Below, in pieces: positions 8,299-17,427 of a DNA stretch of 38,509 bases (positions within the stretch are counted from its first letter, which is position 1; the number at the start of each line of letters is the position of its first letter). This DNA comes from an uncultured Flavobacteriaceae bacterium (GTDB lineage Bacteria > Bacteroidota > Bacteroidia > Flavobacteriales > Flavobacteriaceae). The translations under genes were made by a program, and so were the position numbers. The stretch spans positions 1-38,509 of the forward strand of contig CAJVZM010000004.1 of assembly GCA_913020475.1 (NCBI GenBank). The letters are read 5' to 3'. The notes beneath the pieces were generated by a model, which had not been told where the DNA came from, searched no databases, and was given only the letters and a program-made list of their open reading frames with translations.

Positions 8299-8797
8299 TG
8301 ATAATTTAATTTCAATTTTTCAGTTTTTTCTTCTGTTGTTACTGCAGGCTTTTTTGCTTAACAATATTAATTTTTTTGGATTTATAAATCCCAATATCTA
8401 CCTATTATACATTATTGTATATCGTTTAGATGGCAATCCTACTTTAATAATTATTTTGGGTTTTATCATGGGAATACTGCTCGATTTATTGTCACAAGGA
8501 TCGGGAGGTCATACCATCGCCACCTTAACCATAGCTTTCATAAGGCCTTTTATCATTAGGTTCTCCTTTGGGGTAAACTATGATGTCCCTATGGGAATGA
8601 TTAAGGGAAGTTTACTTAATCAAAGATTATTATATCTATCAATGATGGTGGTAATTCACCATTTGATACTCTACAGTGTTATTTTCTCTAGTTTTGAAAA
8701 CATCGTTAACATTTTAAAAAATACTCTTTTTACATCTTTTTTTACCTTTATACTTGTTTTCGTTTCCTTGGGGTTATTTAAAGAGAAAAATGATTAG
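8291..8797 (+). CDS. mreD: Rod shape-determining protein MreD
   Basis: 168-residue polytopic membrane protein of the elongasome with five or six hydrophobic spans. The sequence is poorly conserved, as usual for MreD, but GFINPNIYLLYIIVY and GFIMGILLDLLSQGSGGHT match the family pattern, and its position between mreC and mrdA is diagnostic. The start is GTG at 8291, giving an eight-base overlap with mreC (GTGAATAG); no ATG is available near the expected N-terminus. Its own stop overlaps mrdA by eight bases as well. Confidence 0.9.
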   Translation: MNSDNLISIFQFFLLLLLQAFLLNNINFFGFINPNIYLLYIIVYRLDGNPTLIIILGFIMGILLDLLSQGSGGHTIATLTIAFIRPFIIRFSFGVNYDVPMGMIKGSLLNQRLLYLSMMVVIHHLILYSVIFSSFENIVNILKNTLFTSFFTFILVFVSLGLFKEKND

Positions 8798-10655
8798 GCG
8801 ATTTTTTTTACCGGCAGTAACACTTTTAACCGCTATAATTTTTGTTGGTAGGCTGATCAGCATACAATTGCTCAACACCTCCTATAAACTACTCTCAGAT
8901 GGAAATGCTGTAATTGAAAATTCTATTTATCCAGAACGCGGCTATATTTATGATCGTAACAAAAAACTCTTGGTTTCCAACCAACCGGTATACGATTTTA
9001 TGGCCATACCCGAAAATATCCAGGCATTTGACACCCTTGAACTCTCAAAAATATTGGGTGTTTCAAAAGCTGAACTCAAAGAAAAAATCAAATTCTCAAG
9101 AACTTTTTCTATAAAACTTCCTTCCATCATTGTTGGTAAAATTTCAAGAGAACACAATGCTGTAATTCAGGAAAAAATATGGAAATATCCTGGTTTTTTT
9201 CTACAAAAAAACTCAGTTAGAAACTATCCTATCTCTATAGCTTCTAACCTATTGGGTTATGTAAGTGAAGTCAACAAAAATGACATGAAAAAAGATAATT
9301 ATTACCGTATTGGAGAATTGATCGGTAGGCAGGGTATTGAGGAATATTATGAATATTTTTTAAGAGGGAAAAAAGGGAAAAATTTTTATCAAAAAGACCG
9401 ATTTAATAGGATTATAGGATCCTATGAAGATGGAAAATATGATGTCCCTAAGGAGGGTGCACAAAATCTTTACCTTACAATTGACAGAGAACTTCAGCAA
9501 TACGGTGAAGAATTGTTTCGAAATAAAAGGGGAGGTATTGTAGCAATAGAACCAAAAACAGGAGAAGTACTTTCTCTGGTCTCAGCACCAAGCTATGACC
9601 CCAGTATACTCGTAGGTAGAAAACGATCCAAAAACTATCGAAAATTAGCATTGGACACTTTGGCAAAGCCACTCTTTGACAGAAGTCTTCAAGCTCAATA
9701 TGCTCCAGGATCTCCATTCAAATCCCTCAACGCTCTAATTGCACTTCAAGAGGGTGTCATCGACAAAGAGACCTCTTACATATGTCAAAAAGGCCACTTC
9801 TATGCCCGTGGTATATTTATGGAATGTCATTGCAGCCCAGGAACTAAAAACAATTTACGCTCAGGTATTTTCCGATCATGTAATACATATTTTGCTAATA
9901 TTTACAGAAGGATTATTGATCAAGCAGGAGAAAATGTTGAAGATGGTATTAACATATGGAATAAACATTTAAAGAGTTTTGGTTTGGGTAATTATCTCGG
10001 ATATGACTTACCTGTTGGTAAAAAAGGTTTTGTCCCCGATGCAGATTATTACAATTATTGGTACAAAAAAGGGGGCTGGAAGTCCGCTACGATTGTTTCC
10101 AATGCTATTGGTCAAGGGGAATTGTTAACAACTCCCATTCAAATGGCCAACTTTACCGCTGCAATTGCCAACAGGGGGTATTTCATCCAACCTCATTTCC
10201 TGAAAGCAGTCAGCAATAACTCCTTAAACAAAGTATATGAAAAGAAAGAAACCTCTATTGATTCTATTCACTTTGAAACGGTGATCGATGGTATGCATCA
10301 GGTCGTTGAAAGAGGTACTGCGAGAATTGCCAAAATCAAAGGGATTGAAGTTTGCGGAAAAACCGGAACAGTTGAAAATTTTATGAAAATCAAGGGCGTA
10401 AAAACCCAGCTGACAGATCACTCCATTTTCATTGCTTTTGCACCTAAAGACGATCCTAAAATTGCTATTGCAGTTTATGTAGAAAATGGTTATTGGGGTG
10501 CAAGATGGGCCGCTCCTATCTCGAGCTTGATGATTGAAAAATACCTCAATGAAAATGTAAAAAGAAAATGGTTGGAAAACAAAATCCTGAATGGGAGTTT
10601 GATCGCAGAATACGATAAACCTTATTCAGGAGAACCTTTTGTTATTAATGAATAA
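8790..10655 (+). CDS. mrdA: Penicillin-binding protein 2 (elongation transpeptidase)
   Basis: Class B PBP that cross-links peptidoglycan during cell elongation with RodA. From ATG 8790 it has 621 residues; an upstream in-frame ATG at 8754 lies inside mreD and is unlikely. A single N-terminal membrane anchor (about 6-22) precedes the dimerisation domain and the transpeptidase domain. Catalytic motifs are S308-P-F-K311 (SPFK instead of the common STFK), S363-C-N365 and K524-T-G-T527. All three are intact. It overlaps mreD and rodA by eight bases on each side, so expression is likely stoichiometric with them. Confidence 0.96.
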   Translation: MIRRFFLPAVTLLTAIIFVGRLISIQLLNTSYKLLSDGNAVIENSIYPERGYIYDRNKKLLVSNQPVYDFMAIPENIQAFDTLELSKILGVSKAELKEKIKFSRTFSIKLPSIIVGKISREHNAVIQEKIWKYPGFFLQKNSVRNYPISIASNLLGYVSEVNKNDMKKDNYYRIGELIGRQGIEEYYEYFLRGKKGKNFYQKDRFNRIIGSYEDGKYDVPKEGAQNLYLTIDRELQQYGEELFRNKRGGIVAIEPKTGEVLSLVSAPSYDPSILVGRKRSKNYRKLALDTLAKPLFDRSLQAQYAPGSPFKSLNALIALQEGVIDKETSYICQKGHFYARGIFMECHCSPGTKNNLRSGIFRSCNTYFANIYRRIIDQAGENVEDGINIWNKHLKSFGLGNYLGYDLPVGKKGFVPDADYYNYWYKKGGWKSATIVSNAIGQGELLTTPIQMANFTAAIANRGYFIQPHFLKAVSNNSLNKVYEKKETSIDSIHFETVIDGMHQVVERGTARIAKIKGIEVCGKTGTVENFMKIKGVKTQLTDHSIFIAFAPKDDPKIAIAVYVENGYWGARWAAPISSLMIEKYLNENVKRKWLENKILNGSLIAEYDKPYSGEPFVINE

Positions 10656-11907
10656 AAGTATTTTTTTTCGTCTTGATTGGTTGCTTCTCGTTGTATATTT
10701 TGCATTAATATCTTTTGGTATTCTTAATGTATATTCTGCCACCTTCAACGAAACATCCAGAGGGATGTTTGACCTCACTCAAGCTATTGGAAAACAATTT
10801 TTTTTTCTCATATTCAGTATGTTCACTGGCATTATTATTCTTTCGATAAACAGTAAGTTTTTTGAGCAATTTTCATTATTGGGCTACTTTATAAGCATAC
10901 TTCTGCTGGCGGGTCTTTTTATTTTTGGCAAAACCGTTTCGGGAGCCACCTCTTGGTACAACATTGGCGGGTTGAGTTTTCAACCCTCTGAACTGGCAAA
11001 AGTTACTACTGCATTGGTCATTGCTAACCTAATGAGTAAGTTTCAATCAGATATCAAAACCCCAAGAACTTTACTTAAAATAGGAGCATATGTTCTACTC
11101 CCATTTTTACTGATTGTTTTTCAACCCGACCCAGGATCTGCATTAGTTTTTGGTGCTTTCTTTTTTCCTATGTTCAGAGAAGGGCTTAACTATTCCTATT
11201 TGATAATTTTCCTCACCGTTTTATCCCTATTTTTTATCACCCTAAGTTTCCCTTTTGGCGTGGTTGTCGCAATCATCACTATGATTATCCTCTTACTTTA
11301 CTTCATATTTAAAAAACTGAATCCAAAAATAAAAATTTGGCCTTTTCTAATTTTCTTGGTGATTTCCATCGGATTTTCATTCTCGGTAGACTATATCTTT
11401 GATAATGTTTTTCAACAACGTCATCGTGATAGGATCAATATTGTTTTGGGGAAAGAGATAGATGCCCAAGGAGTGGGATACAATATTAATCAATCTAAAA
11501 TCGCTATCGGTTCTGGAGGATTAAAAGGAAAGGGGTTTTTAGAGGGCACACAAACCAAAGGAGATTTTGTTCCCGCTCAACACACTGATTATATCTTCAG
11601 TACGATTGGTGAGGAGTGGGGGTTTTTGGGAAGTTTCTTCCTGATTTTTCTTTTTTGTATACTAGTATTTAGAATCATTTTACAAGCTGAAAAACAAGTT
11701 AATAAATTCCGAAGAATTTATTCTTATGGGATCGCTGGGTTAATTTTTATCCATTTTTTTATCAATATCGGAATGTCTTTGGGCATGGTTCCCACAATTG
11801 GGATTCCACTCCCTTTTGTAAGCTATGGTGGTTCTAGTATTCTGGCCTTCAGTATAATGGTATTTATCCATCTAAACTTCGACGCTAATAGACTCATTGA
11901 TTCGTAA
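10648..11907 (+). CDS. rodA: Peptidoglycan glycosyltransferase RodA (SEDS family)
   Basis: SEDS-family polymerase that makes glycan strands for cell elongation, partner of PBP2. From the ATG at 10648 it has 419 residues and about ten membrane spans. Family motifs seen include SGATSWYNIGGLSFQPSELAK, PDPGSALVF, the loop AIGSGGLKGKGFLEGTQ, and VPAQHTDYIFSTIGEEWGF. The C-terminal GIPLPFVSYGGSSI is the SEDS signature. A TTG at 10639 is an alternative, but the ATG reproduces the eight-base overlap (ATGAATAA) seen upstream. It is the last gene of the cluster and is convergent with the permease, only 2 bases away. Confidence 0.96.
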   Translation: MNKSIFFRLDWLLLVVYFALISFGILNVYSATFNETSRGMFDLTQAIGKQFFFLIFSMFTGIIILSINSKFFEQFSLLGYFISILLLAGLFIFGKTVSGATSWYNIGGLSFQPSELAKVTTALVIANLMSKFQSDIKTPRTLLKIGAYVLLPFLLIVFQPDPGSALVFGAFFFPMFREGLNYSYLIIFLTVLSLFFITLSFPFGVVVAIITMIILLLYFIFKKLNPKIKIWPFLIFLVISIGFSFSVDYIFDNVFQQRHRDRINIVLGKEIDAQGVGYNINQSKIAIGSGGLKGKGFLEGTQTKGDFVPAQHTDYIFSTIGEEWGFLGSFFLIFLFCILVFRIILQAEKQVNKFRRIYSYGIAGLIFIHFFINIGMSLGMVPTIGIPLPFVSYGGSSILAFSIMVFIHLNFDANRLIDS

Positions 11908-11909
11908 GC

Positions 11910-12989
11910 CTAATGCTTTACATCCAAAATATCTCTAAGACAGTTCCCCAAAGTCATAAAGGCCAAAACCAAACTCATTATAGCCAGTCCAGGCAGTAAG
12001 GTTAAAAAAGGCTTGCCCAGCAATAAATACCTAAAGTGATCTTTTACCATCCCTCCCCAACTGGGCGCAGGAGGCTGGGTACCTATTCCCAAAAAACTCA
12101 ATCCACTTTCAATCAATATTGCACTGGCAAAATTTGCCGCCGAAATAACTATCAATGGCGGGATAAGCAAAGGAAAAATATGATACCAAATGATTCGCGC
12201 TTTACTATAACCTAACGTATGGGCAGCTTTGATAAAGGTTTTCTCCTTTAAGGTTATAACCTGCCCTCTTACGACCCTCGCAACCTCTACCCACATGGTT
12301 AAGCCCACAGCGACAAAAACTTGCCAAAAACCGCGACCCAAAGCTAATGTGATAGCAATGACCATCAATAAGGTTGGAATAGACCAAAAAACATTGATCA
12401 ACCAGATAATCCCTTTATCCAAATAACCTCCGAAAAAACCAGCTAAAGCCCCTAAGACAACACCAAGCAAAAGGGAGATAAATACAGAAATAAAACCTAT
12501 GGAAAGTGATATCCTTGACCCAACGATCAACCGACTCAACAAATCTCTACCGTATTTGTCTGTCCCTAACAGAAATCTTTTCTCTTGTAAATGTTGCTTT
12601 TTAAAGCTGAAATCAGAAAGTGGAGATTGCAGTTTAGACAAATCGATAAAATCATAGTAATCTGATGGAGAGCCATATGGTTGAATTTCAACCCCATCGG
12701 ATTGTAATCGATAATCTTGAATGGGAATTTCAGTGTTGCCATTCACATCCCCTGAAAAAAAAGACTTATTGCTTGAAGAGATATTCTCAGATTGAAGTAA
12801 CAACATATTCACTTTAAAACCAGGGGGTTTAGAGTGAATCGACAAATGCATTTGGTTGGCATTGGATGTACTGTCAGGGGCAATTTGATAGGCGAAAATG
12901 GCAACCAAAACTAATACAACAATATATAAAATACTGAATACTGCCCAAAGATCTTTTAGGAATTTTTTGTAGAGTGTGATCTCCCTCAA
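11910..12989 (-). CDS. ABC transporter permease, OppC/DppC type
   Basis: 359-residue inner-membrane permease of the peptide/nickel ABC transporter class. An N-terminal membrane span (about 15-35) is followed by a large extracytoplasmic insert and the OppC-type core, with FLLGTDKYGRDLLSRLIVGSRISLSIG and the EAA loop KAAHTLGYSKARIIWYHIFP, which contacts the ATPase. It ends GNCLRDILDVKH, a typical DppC end. No partner permease, ATPase or binding protein is adjacent, so it is an orphan here and its substrate cannot be named. It lies 10 bases downstream of the protease gene in the same direction. Confidence 0.88.
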   Translation of the reverse strand: MREITLYKKFLKDLWAVFSILYIVVLVLVAIFAYQIAPDSTSNANQMHLSIHSKPPGFKVNMLLLQSENISSSNKSFFSGDVNGNTEIPIQDYRLQSDGVEIQPYGSPSDYYDFIDLSKLQSPLSDFSFKKQHLQEKRFLLGTDKYGRDLLSRLIVGSRISLSIGFISVFISLLLGVVLGALAGFFGGYLDKGIIWLINVFWSIPTLLMVIAITLALGRGFWQVFVAVGLTMWVEVARVVRGQVITLKEKTFIKAAHTLGYSKARIIWYHIFPLLIPPLIVISAANFASAILIESGLSFLGIGTQPPAPSWGGMVKDHFRYLLLGKPFLTLLPGLAIMSLVLAFMTLGNCLRDILDVKH

Positions 12990-12999
12990 AATATCAATA

Positions 13000-15114
13000 T
13001 TACTTTTTAATCTGAGCTACAGGGAAATTCTCGAGATTGATATTCAAATCTTCCAAAATACTCACTGCTTCTGAAATATAAAAATCCTTTTCTAGTCCTT
13101 CAATCCACCTTTTCTTTCGTTCTTTAACCACTTCATCAATCGGAAATCCAGGGTCCTGCAACCATTCAAAGTGGAGATCTGACTTGTAATCTTTGAGAAC
13201 ACTAAATTTATCTGATATTTTTTTGTTAGTATCCTGCTCTGTTAAATAGTCCTTATAATTAAGAGTATATAAATAATTATCCTGTTGATCTTCAATTCTT
13301 CTAGCCTGTAGCGCTAACAAATGGATATAGGGATTATCTTTTAATCTAATGGCACTCTGATTTAAAGCATATTTATAGTTGGTTTGATTTTTCCACTTTT
13401 TAAAAGGTACAGGATCAATTCTATCCCAAGCCAAAGGATTTTCCTGATCTTTTTCACCCATCTCAATATAGGAATATTGATTCTTAAGAATGATATCACT
13501 TCGAACCCCCTCCAATTGTGTAGAGCCTCCATTGATGCGGTAAAATTTATCAGTTGTAAGCTTTACTGCACCTAAGTCACCGTGAGTTCCTCCTGAGATA
13601 ATACGATTCAAATCGATTACATTTTGAACAGTCCCTTTTCCAAAGGTTTGTTTACTTCCCAAAATAATCGCTCTTTTATAATCTTGGAGTGCAGCTGCTA
13701 AAATTTCGGAGGCCGAAGCAGAGAATTGATTGACCATAACAACCAACGAACCATCCCAAATAATGGAAGGGTCTTCATCATACAATATATCTTTGGAACC
13801 TCCTGTACTTTTTACTTGAACTACTGGGCCTTTGTCAATAAAAAACCCGGTAATGTCAACAACCGTTTTAAGGGATCCACCACCATTATTTCTCAAATCT
13901 ACTATAATTCCACTAACATTCCTCTTTTTAAGAGCATCCAATTCTTTTCTAACATCACCGGCAGCATTTCTGCTATTTTGATCTTTGAAATCAATATAGA
14001 ATTTTGGCAATTGAATCAGACCATAATTTTTTCCATTCTTTTTAATGATACTTGATTTTGCATAGGACTCCTCCAACTCAACCACATCCCGATTGATCTC
14101 AACTTGCTCTATTATACCGCTTACTCTCCTAACAGTCAAAAACACCTGAGTACCCTTGGGTCCTTTGATCAGTTTGACCGCATCACTGAGGCGCATTGGT
14201 CCGATTTCAACGGCATCCTCGTCTTTTTGAGCCACTTTAAGTATTATATCGCCCACCTCTAGCGCTTTGGCTTTCCAAACGGGGCCTCCAACGATCACCT
14301 CTACGATCTCAACTACTTGATCTTTCTTTTGTAATCTTGCACCAATACCCTCAAACTTTCCTGAAATATTTTGATCAAACTTTTCTTTATCATCTGGAGC
14401 AAAATAGTTACTATGTGGATCAAACTCAAGAGTTATAGAGTTCACGTAAATAGAAAACCAATCCTTGCGTTCTACCTCATCAAAAATCTCAAAATAATTT
14501 TCAATGTTTTCTCTAGTCTTTGATCGAGCCTCCTCTTCTAAGACAATTATTGATCTAATTTGATATGAACTGTCTACCTCTCTTTCAAAATCTTCCTGTT
14601 CCACCAAATCTGAAAAGTATTCTAAGGTAGAAAGTTTAAATCTTTTTCGCCATAAGTCTTTTAGATCATTTAAAGTTCTGGCATAAGGAAGCTCCTCAAA
14701 GTTTAGATTGATTGAATCCTTCACACTAAAATCAAAAGGCTCAACCAATAACTCATCATAAAATTGTTTTACCTGACCCATTCTTGCAATCAATCTATTA
14801 TAAGTCAAATTGAAAAAGGAAACATCGGCATCCCTAATTTGATCGTCTATTTCGACTTCATATCTTTTGAAATTATTTATGTCAGATTGAAGGAAAAATC
14901 GCCGTTGTCCATCAATGCCCTGGATGTAGTTGTCAAAAACACGTTCTGAAAAAGTATCATCAATATTTTTGGGATCGTAGTGACCTTTCTGCATTACATA
15001 AGTAATCACCTCAATCAATAATTTATCCTTATCCGGGTTGTCTAATCCAGAATTAGTGCTTGCTATCAGAACGAATGCAAAAATGCCAACGACAAATAGT
15101 CCGAAAAATCTCAT
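13000..15114 (-). CDS. prc: Tail-specific (C-terminal processing) protease, S41 family
   Basis: Periplasmic Ser/Lys protease of 704 residues that degrades proteins with unstructured C-termini and trims envelope proteins. It has a signal peptide or anchor (about 1-18), an N-terminal helical region, a PDZ domain (about 240-335, with GIGARLQKKD and VGDIILKV) and the S41 catalytic domain. The catalytic Ser is probably S467 in NQFSASASEI, with K493 in TFGKGTVQ. A C-terminal extension like that of E. coli Prc (about 545-704) is present. The length is close to E. coli Prc. It is divergent from surE. Confidence 0.95.
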   Translation of the reverse strand: MRFFGLFVVGIFAFVLIASTNSGLDNPDKDKLLIEVITYVMQKGHYDPKNIDDTFSERVFDNYIQGIDGQRRFFLQSDINNFKRYEVEIDDQIRDADVSFFNLTYNRLIARMGQVKQFYDELLVEPFDFSVKDSINLNFEELPYARTLNDLKDLWRKRFKLSTLEYFSDLVEQEDFEREVDSSYQIRSIIVLEEEARSKTRENIENYFEIFDEVERKDWFSIYVNSITLEFDPHSNYFAPDDKEKFDQNISGKFEGIGARLQKKDQVVEIVEVIVGGPVWKAKALEVGDIILKVAQKDEDAVEIGPMRLSDAVKLIKGPKGTQVFLTVRRVSGIIEQVEINRDVVELEESYAKSSIIKKNGKNYGLIQLPKFYIDFKDQNSRNAAGDVRKELDALKKRNVSGIIVDLRNNGGGSLKTVVDITGFFIDKGPVVQVKSTGGSKDILYDEDPSIIWDGSLVVMVNQFSASASEILAAALQDYKRAIILGSKQTFGKGTVQNVIDLNRIISGGTHGDLGAVKLTTDKFYRINGGSTQLEGVRSDIILKNQYSYIEMGEKDQENPLAWDRIDPVPFKKWKNQTNYKYALNQSAIRLKDNPYIHLLALQARRIEDQQDNYLYTLNYKDYLTEQDTNKKISDKFSVLKDYKSDLHFEWLQDPGFPIDEVVKERKKRWIEGLEKDFYISEAVSILEDLNINLENFPVAQIKK

Positions 15115-15242
15115 AAATTTTATTTAAAAAGTAAATTTAACCAAAAACACCTATAAAGCCTAAACCCTAAAAAACTTTTTGTTGATGCTAAATTGATATG
15201 GAGGGGTTAATATTTTTTAAATTTACTTCGTATTAAAAATCT

Positions 15243-16016
15243 ATGGAAAAAAAACCCCTCATACTCGTAACCAATGACGATGGGATTTCAGCCCCTGGAA
15301 TAAGAAAATTAATTGAAGTGATGAACGAGATCGGAGAGGTTGTTGTTGTTGCTCCAGACAGGCCACAGTCAGCAATGGGACATGCCATAACCATAAACTC
15401 TCCACTGCATTCCACTGAGATCCAAGTCAAAGAAGGAACCCATTTAGAATACAGTTGTTCTGGAACTCCAGCGGACTGCGTAAAATTAGCAATAAATGAA
15501 ATTTTAGACCGTAAACCCGACCTATGTGTATCTGGAATCAATCACGGATCCAATTCTTCAATCAATGTCATTTACTCAGGAACCATGAGCGCAGCCATTG
15601 AGGCAGGGATTGAAGGCATACAAGCCATCGGTTTTTCTTTGTTAGATTATCGTTGGAATGCAGACTTTGGCGCCATAAGGGATTATGTCAAGAAAATCAC
15701 CTTTAGCGCTTTGGAGAACAAAATCCCCTCCAATATTGTTTTGAATGTCAATTTCCCAAAACTGAGTAGGGAGGAAATAAAAGGTGTCAAAATTTGTCGT
15801 CAAGCCAAGGCCTATTGGATAGAGGAATTCGATAAAAGAACCAATCCCATGGGACTCGATTATTACTGGCTAACTGGTAAATTTGTTAACGAGGACAAGG
15901 GAGAAGACACGGACGAATGGGCGCTGAGCCAAGGCTATATCTCTGTAGTCCCAATAGAATTTGACCTTACGGCACACTATGCCATCAAACTATTAAATAC
16001 ATGGAATTTTGATTAA
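15243..16016 (+). CDS. surE: 5'/3'-nucleotidase SurE
   Basis: Metal-dependent phosphatase acting on nucleoside monophosphates, 257 residues. The metal-binding motif TNDDGISAPGI lies at the N-terminus (D12, D13), followed by VVAPDRPQSAMGHAIT, CSGTPADCVKLA and SGINHGSN, all standard SurE signatures. The first ATG is used. It begins a three-gene run with a small membrane protein and lpxB; the eight-base overlap TTGATTAA joins it to the next gene. Confidence 0.97.
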   Translation: MEKKPLILVTNDDGISAPGIRKLIEVMNEIGEVVVVAPDRPQSAMGHAITINSPLHSTEIQVKEGTHLEYSCSGTPADCVKLAINEILDRKPDLCVSGINHGSNSSINVIYSGTMSAAIEAGIEGIQAIGFSLLDYRWNADFGAIRDYVKKITFSALENKIPSNIVLNVNFPKLSREEIKGVKICRQAKAYWIEEFDKRTNPMGLDYYWLTGKFVNEDKGEDTDEWALSQGYISVVPIEFDLTAHYAIKLLNTWNFD

Positions 16017-16290
16017 TAAAAAACTTTTTCAGGGTGTAATTGCCAGTTTTTTTGCCAGTTCAAGTGCAATAATTTTTATACTGCTCTATTTTTCGGAGGA
16101 ACCTATTGAGGACGTTATTGTCTCTTTATTTCAACAAAAAAAGTTAGGAGGGCTCATCAGCATGGGTGCCCTAATCAATTTGCCCTTATTCTTTTTGGGG
16201 ATTCACAAAAGAAAAACCAATTTTGCCAAAGGTGTTATGATTACCTCGATTATTATCGTCATTATGGTTGCGTTTCTAAAAATTATTTAA
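16009..16290 (+). CDS. Small conserved-type membrane protein between surE and lpxB
   Basis: 93 residues with three hydrophobic segments (about 8-27, 47-64 and 74-92) and a charged loop between the first two. No catalytic motif is visible. The TTG start at 16009 overlaps the surE stop by eight bases; no ATG gives the first membrane span. lpxB begins one base after its stop, so it is surely co-translated with its neighbours. I do not recognise the family; a role in the envelope is only suggested by position and topology. Confidence 0.75.
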   Translation: MINKKLFQGVIASFFASSSAIIFILLYFSEEPIEDVIVSLFQQKKLGGLISMGALINLPLFFLGIHKRKTNFAKGVMITSIIIVIMVAFLKII

Positions 16291-16291
16291 A

Positions 16292-17401
16292 TTGAAATAT
16301 TACATCATTGCCGGCGAGGCCTCAGGTGATCTTCATGGATCAAAATTAATGGAAGCCTTAAAAGAAAAGGATAACAAAGCCTCAATACGCTTTTGGGGAG
16401 GTGATTTGATGCAACAGGTCGGTGGGGTATTGGTAAAGCATTACAAATTATTGGCTTTTATGGGTTTTTGGGAAGTAATCACCCACTTGGGAACTATACT
16501 AAAAAATATCAAATTTTGTAAAGAAGACATTACCGACTTTCAGCCAGATGTAATTATATACATTGACTATCCAGGATTTAATCTCCGAATTGCAAAATGG
16601 GCCAAGCAAAAAGGATTTAAAAATCATTTTTACATCAGTCCTCAGGTATGGGCTTGGAAGGAAAATAGGGTACATCAGATGAAAAAAGATATAGATGCAC
16701 TCTACGTCATACTTCCTTTTGAAAAGGATTTTTTTGAAAATAAGCACCAATTTAAAGTGGAATTTGTAGGACATCCACTTCTGGATACCCTAACTCAAAG
16801 AAAAAAATCAACCAATTTTCAAAAACAAAATCAATTATCCGACAAAAATAACCTTATTGCATTATTGCCGGGCAGTAGAAAACAAGAGATAAAAAAAATG
16901 TTACCTATTTTTCTAAAGGTATCGAAAGTGTTTCCAGAATTTGAATTTGTCCTTGCAGGAGCTCCAGGAATAGACCCAGAGTGGTATCAAAAATTCTTTG
17001 GTAAAGAAAAAGTCAAAATTATACAAAATAAGACCTACGACCTCCTTTTACACTCTCGGGCAGCCTTGGTTTCCAGCGGAACAGCCACGCTTGAGACTGG
17101 GCTACTAATGGTTCCTCAAGTAGTTTGCTACCGCAGTAGTTTTTTGACGTACTTGATTGCAAAATGGCTTGTAAAGCTAAAATTTATTTCCCTAGTCAAT
17201 CTGATTTTGGATCGAGAAGTCGTCAAAGAACTAATTCAGGGTGCATTTAATGTCGTGGAAGTAGCACATCATCTGCAATACATTCTTTCCGATAAAGGAC
17301 AAAAAAAACTTAAGCAAGATTATGAAGAACTCCGAATAGCTCTTGGTGCTGGAGGAGCAAGTAAAAAAACTGCTCAGCTAATAATCGAGTCCATATTATA
17401 A
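16292..17401 (+). CDS. lpxB: Lipid-A-disaccharide synthase
   Basis: Glycosyltransferase (family GT19) that joins UDP-2,3-diacylglucosamine and lipid X to make the lipid A disaccharide at the inner membrane. 369 residues. The start is TTG at 16292; the family begins exactly there (MKYYIIAGEASGDLHG). Further signatures are FWGGDLMQQVGG, YIDYPGFNLRIAKWAK, FYISPQVWAWKENRV, FVGHPLLD, LLPGSRKQEI and SSGTATLETGL. It is complete. The following 700 bases hold a destroyed comEC. Confidence 0.97.
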   Translation: MKYYIIAGEASGDLHGSKLMEALKEKDNKASIRFWGGDLMQQVGGVLVKHYKLLAFMGFWEVITHLGTILKNIKFCKEDITDFQPDVIIYIDYPGFNLRIAKWAKQKGFKNHFYISPQVWAWKENRVHQMKKDIDALYVILPFEKDFFENKHQFKVEFVGHPLLDTLTQRKKSTNFQKQNQLSDKNNLIALLPGSRKQEIKKMLPIFLKVSKVFPEFEFVLAGAPGIDPEWYQKFFGKEKVKIIQNKTYDLLLHSRAALVSSGTATLETGLLMVPQVVCYRSSFLTYLIAKWLVKLKFISLVNLILDREVVKELIQGAFNVVEVAHHLQYILSDKGQKKLKQDYEELRIALGAGGASKKTAQLIIESIL

Positions 17402-17427
17402 TTTTTTTCTTAAAATAAATTCAGGTT

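Noticed and set aside
8754-8789. Longer PBP2 N-terminus from the ATG at 8754
   Set aside because: The extension lies within mreD and adds residues before the normal family start; ATG 8790 gives the usual membrane anchor and the same overlap as neighbouring genes.
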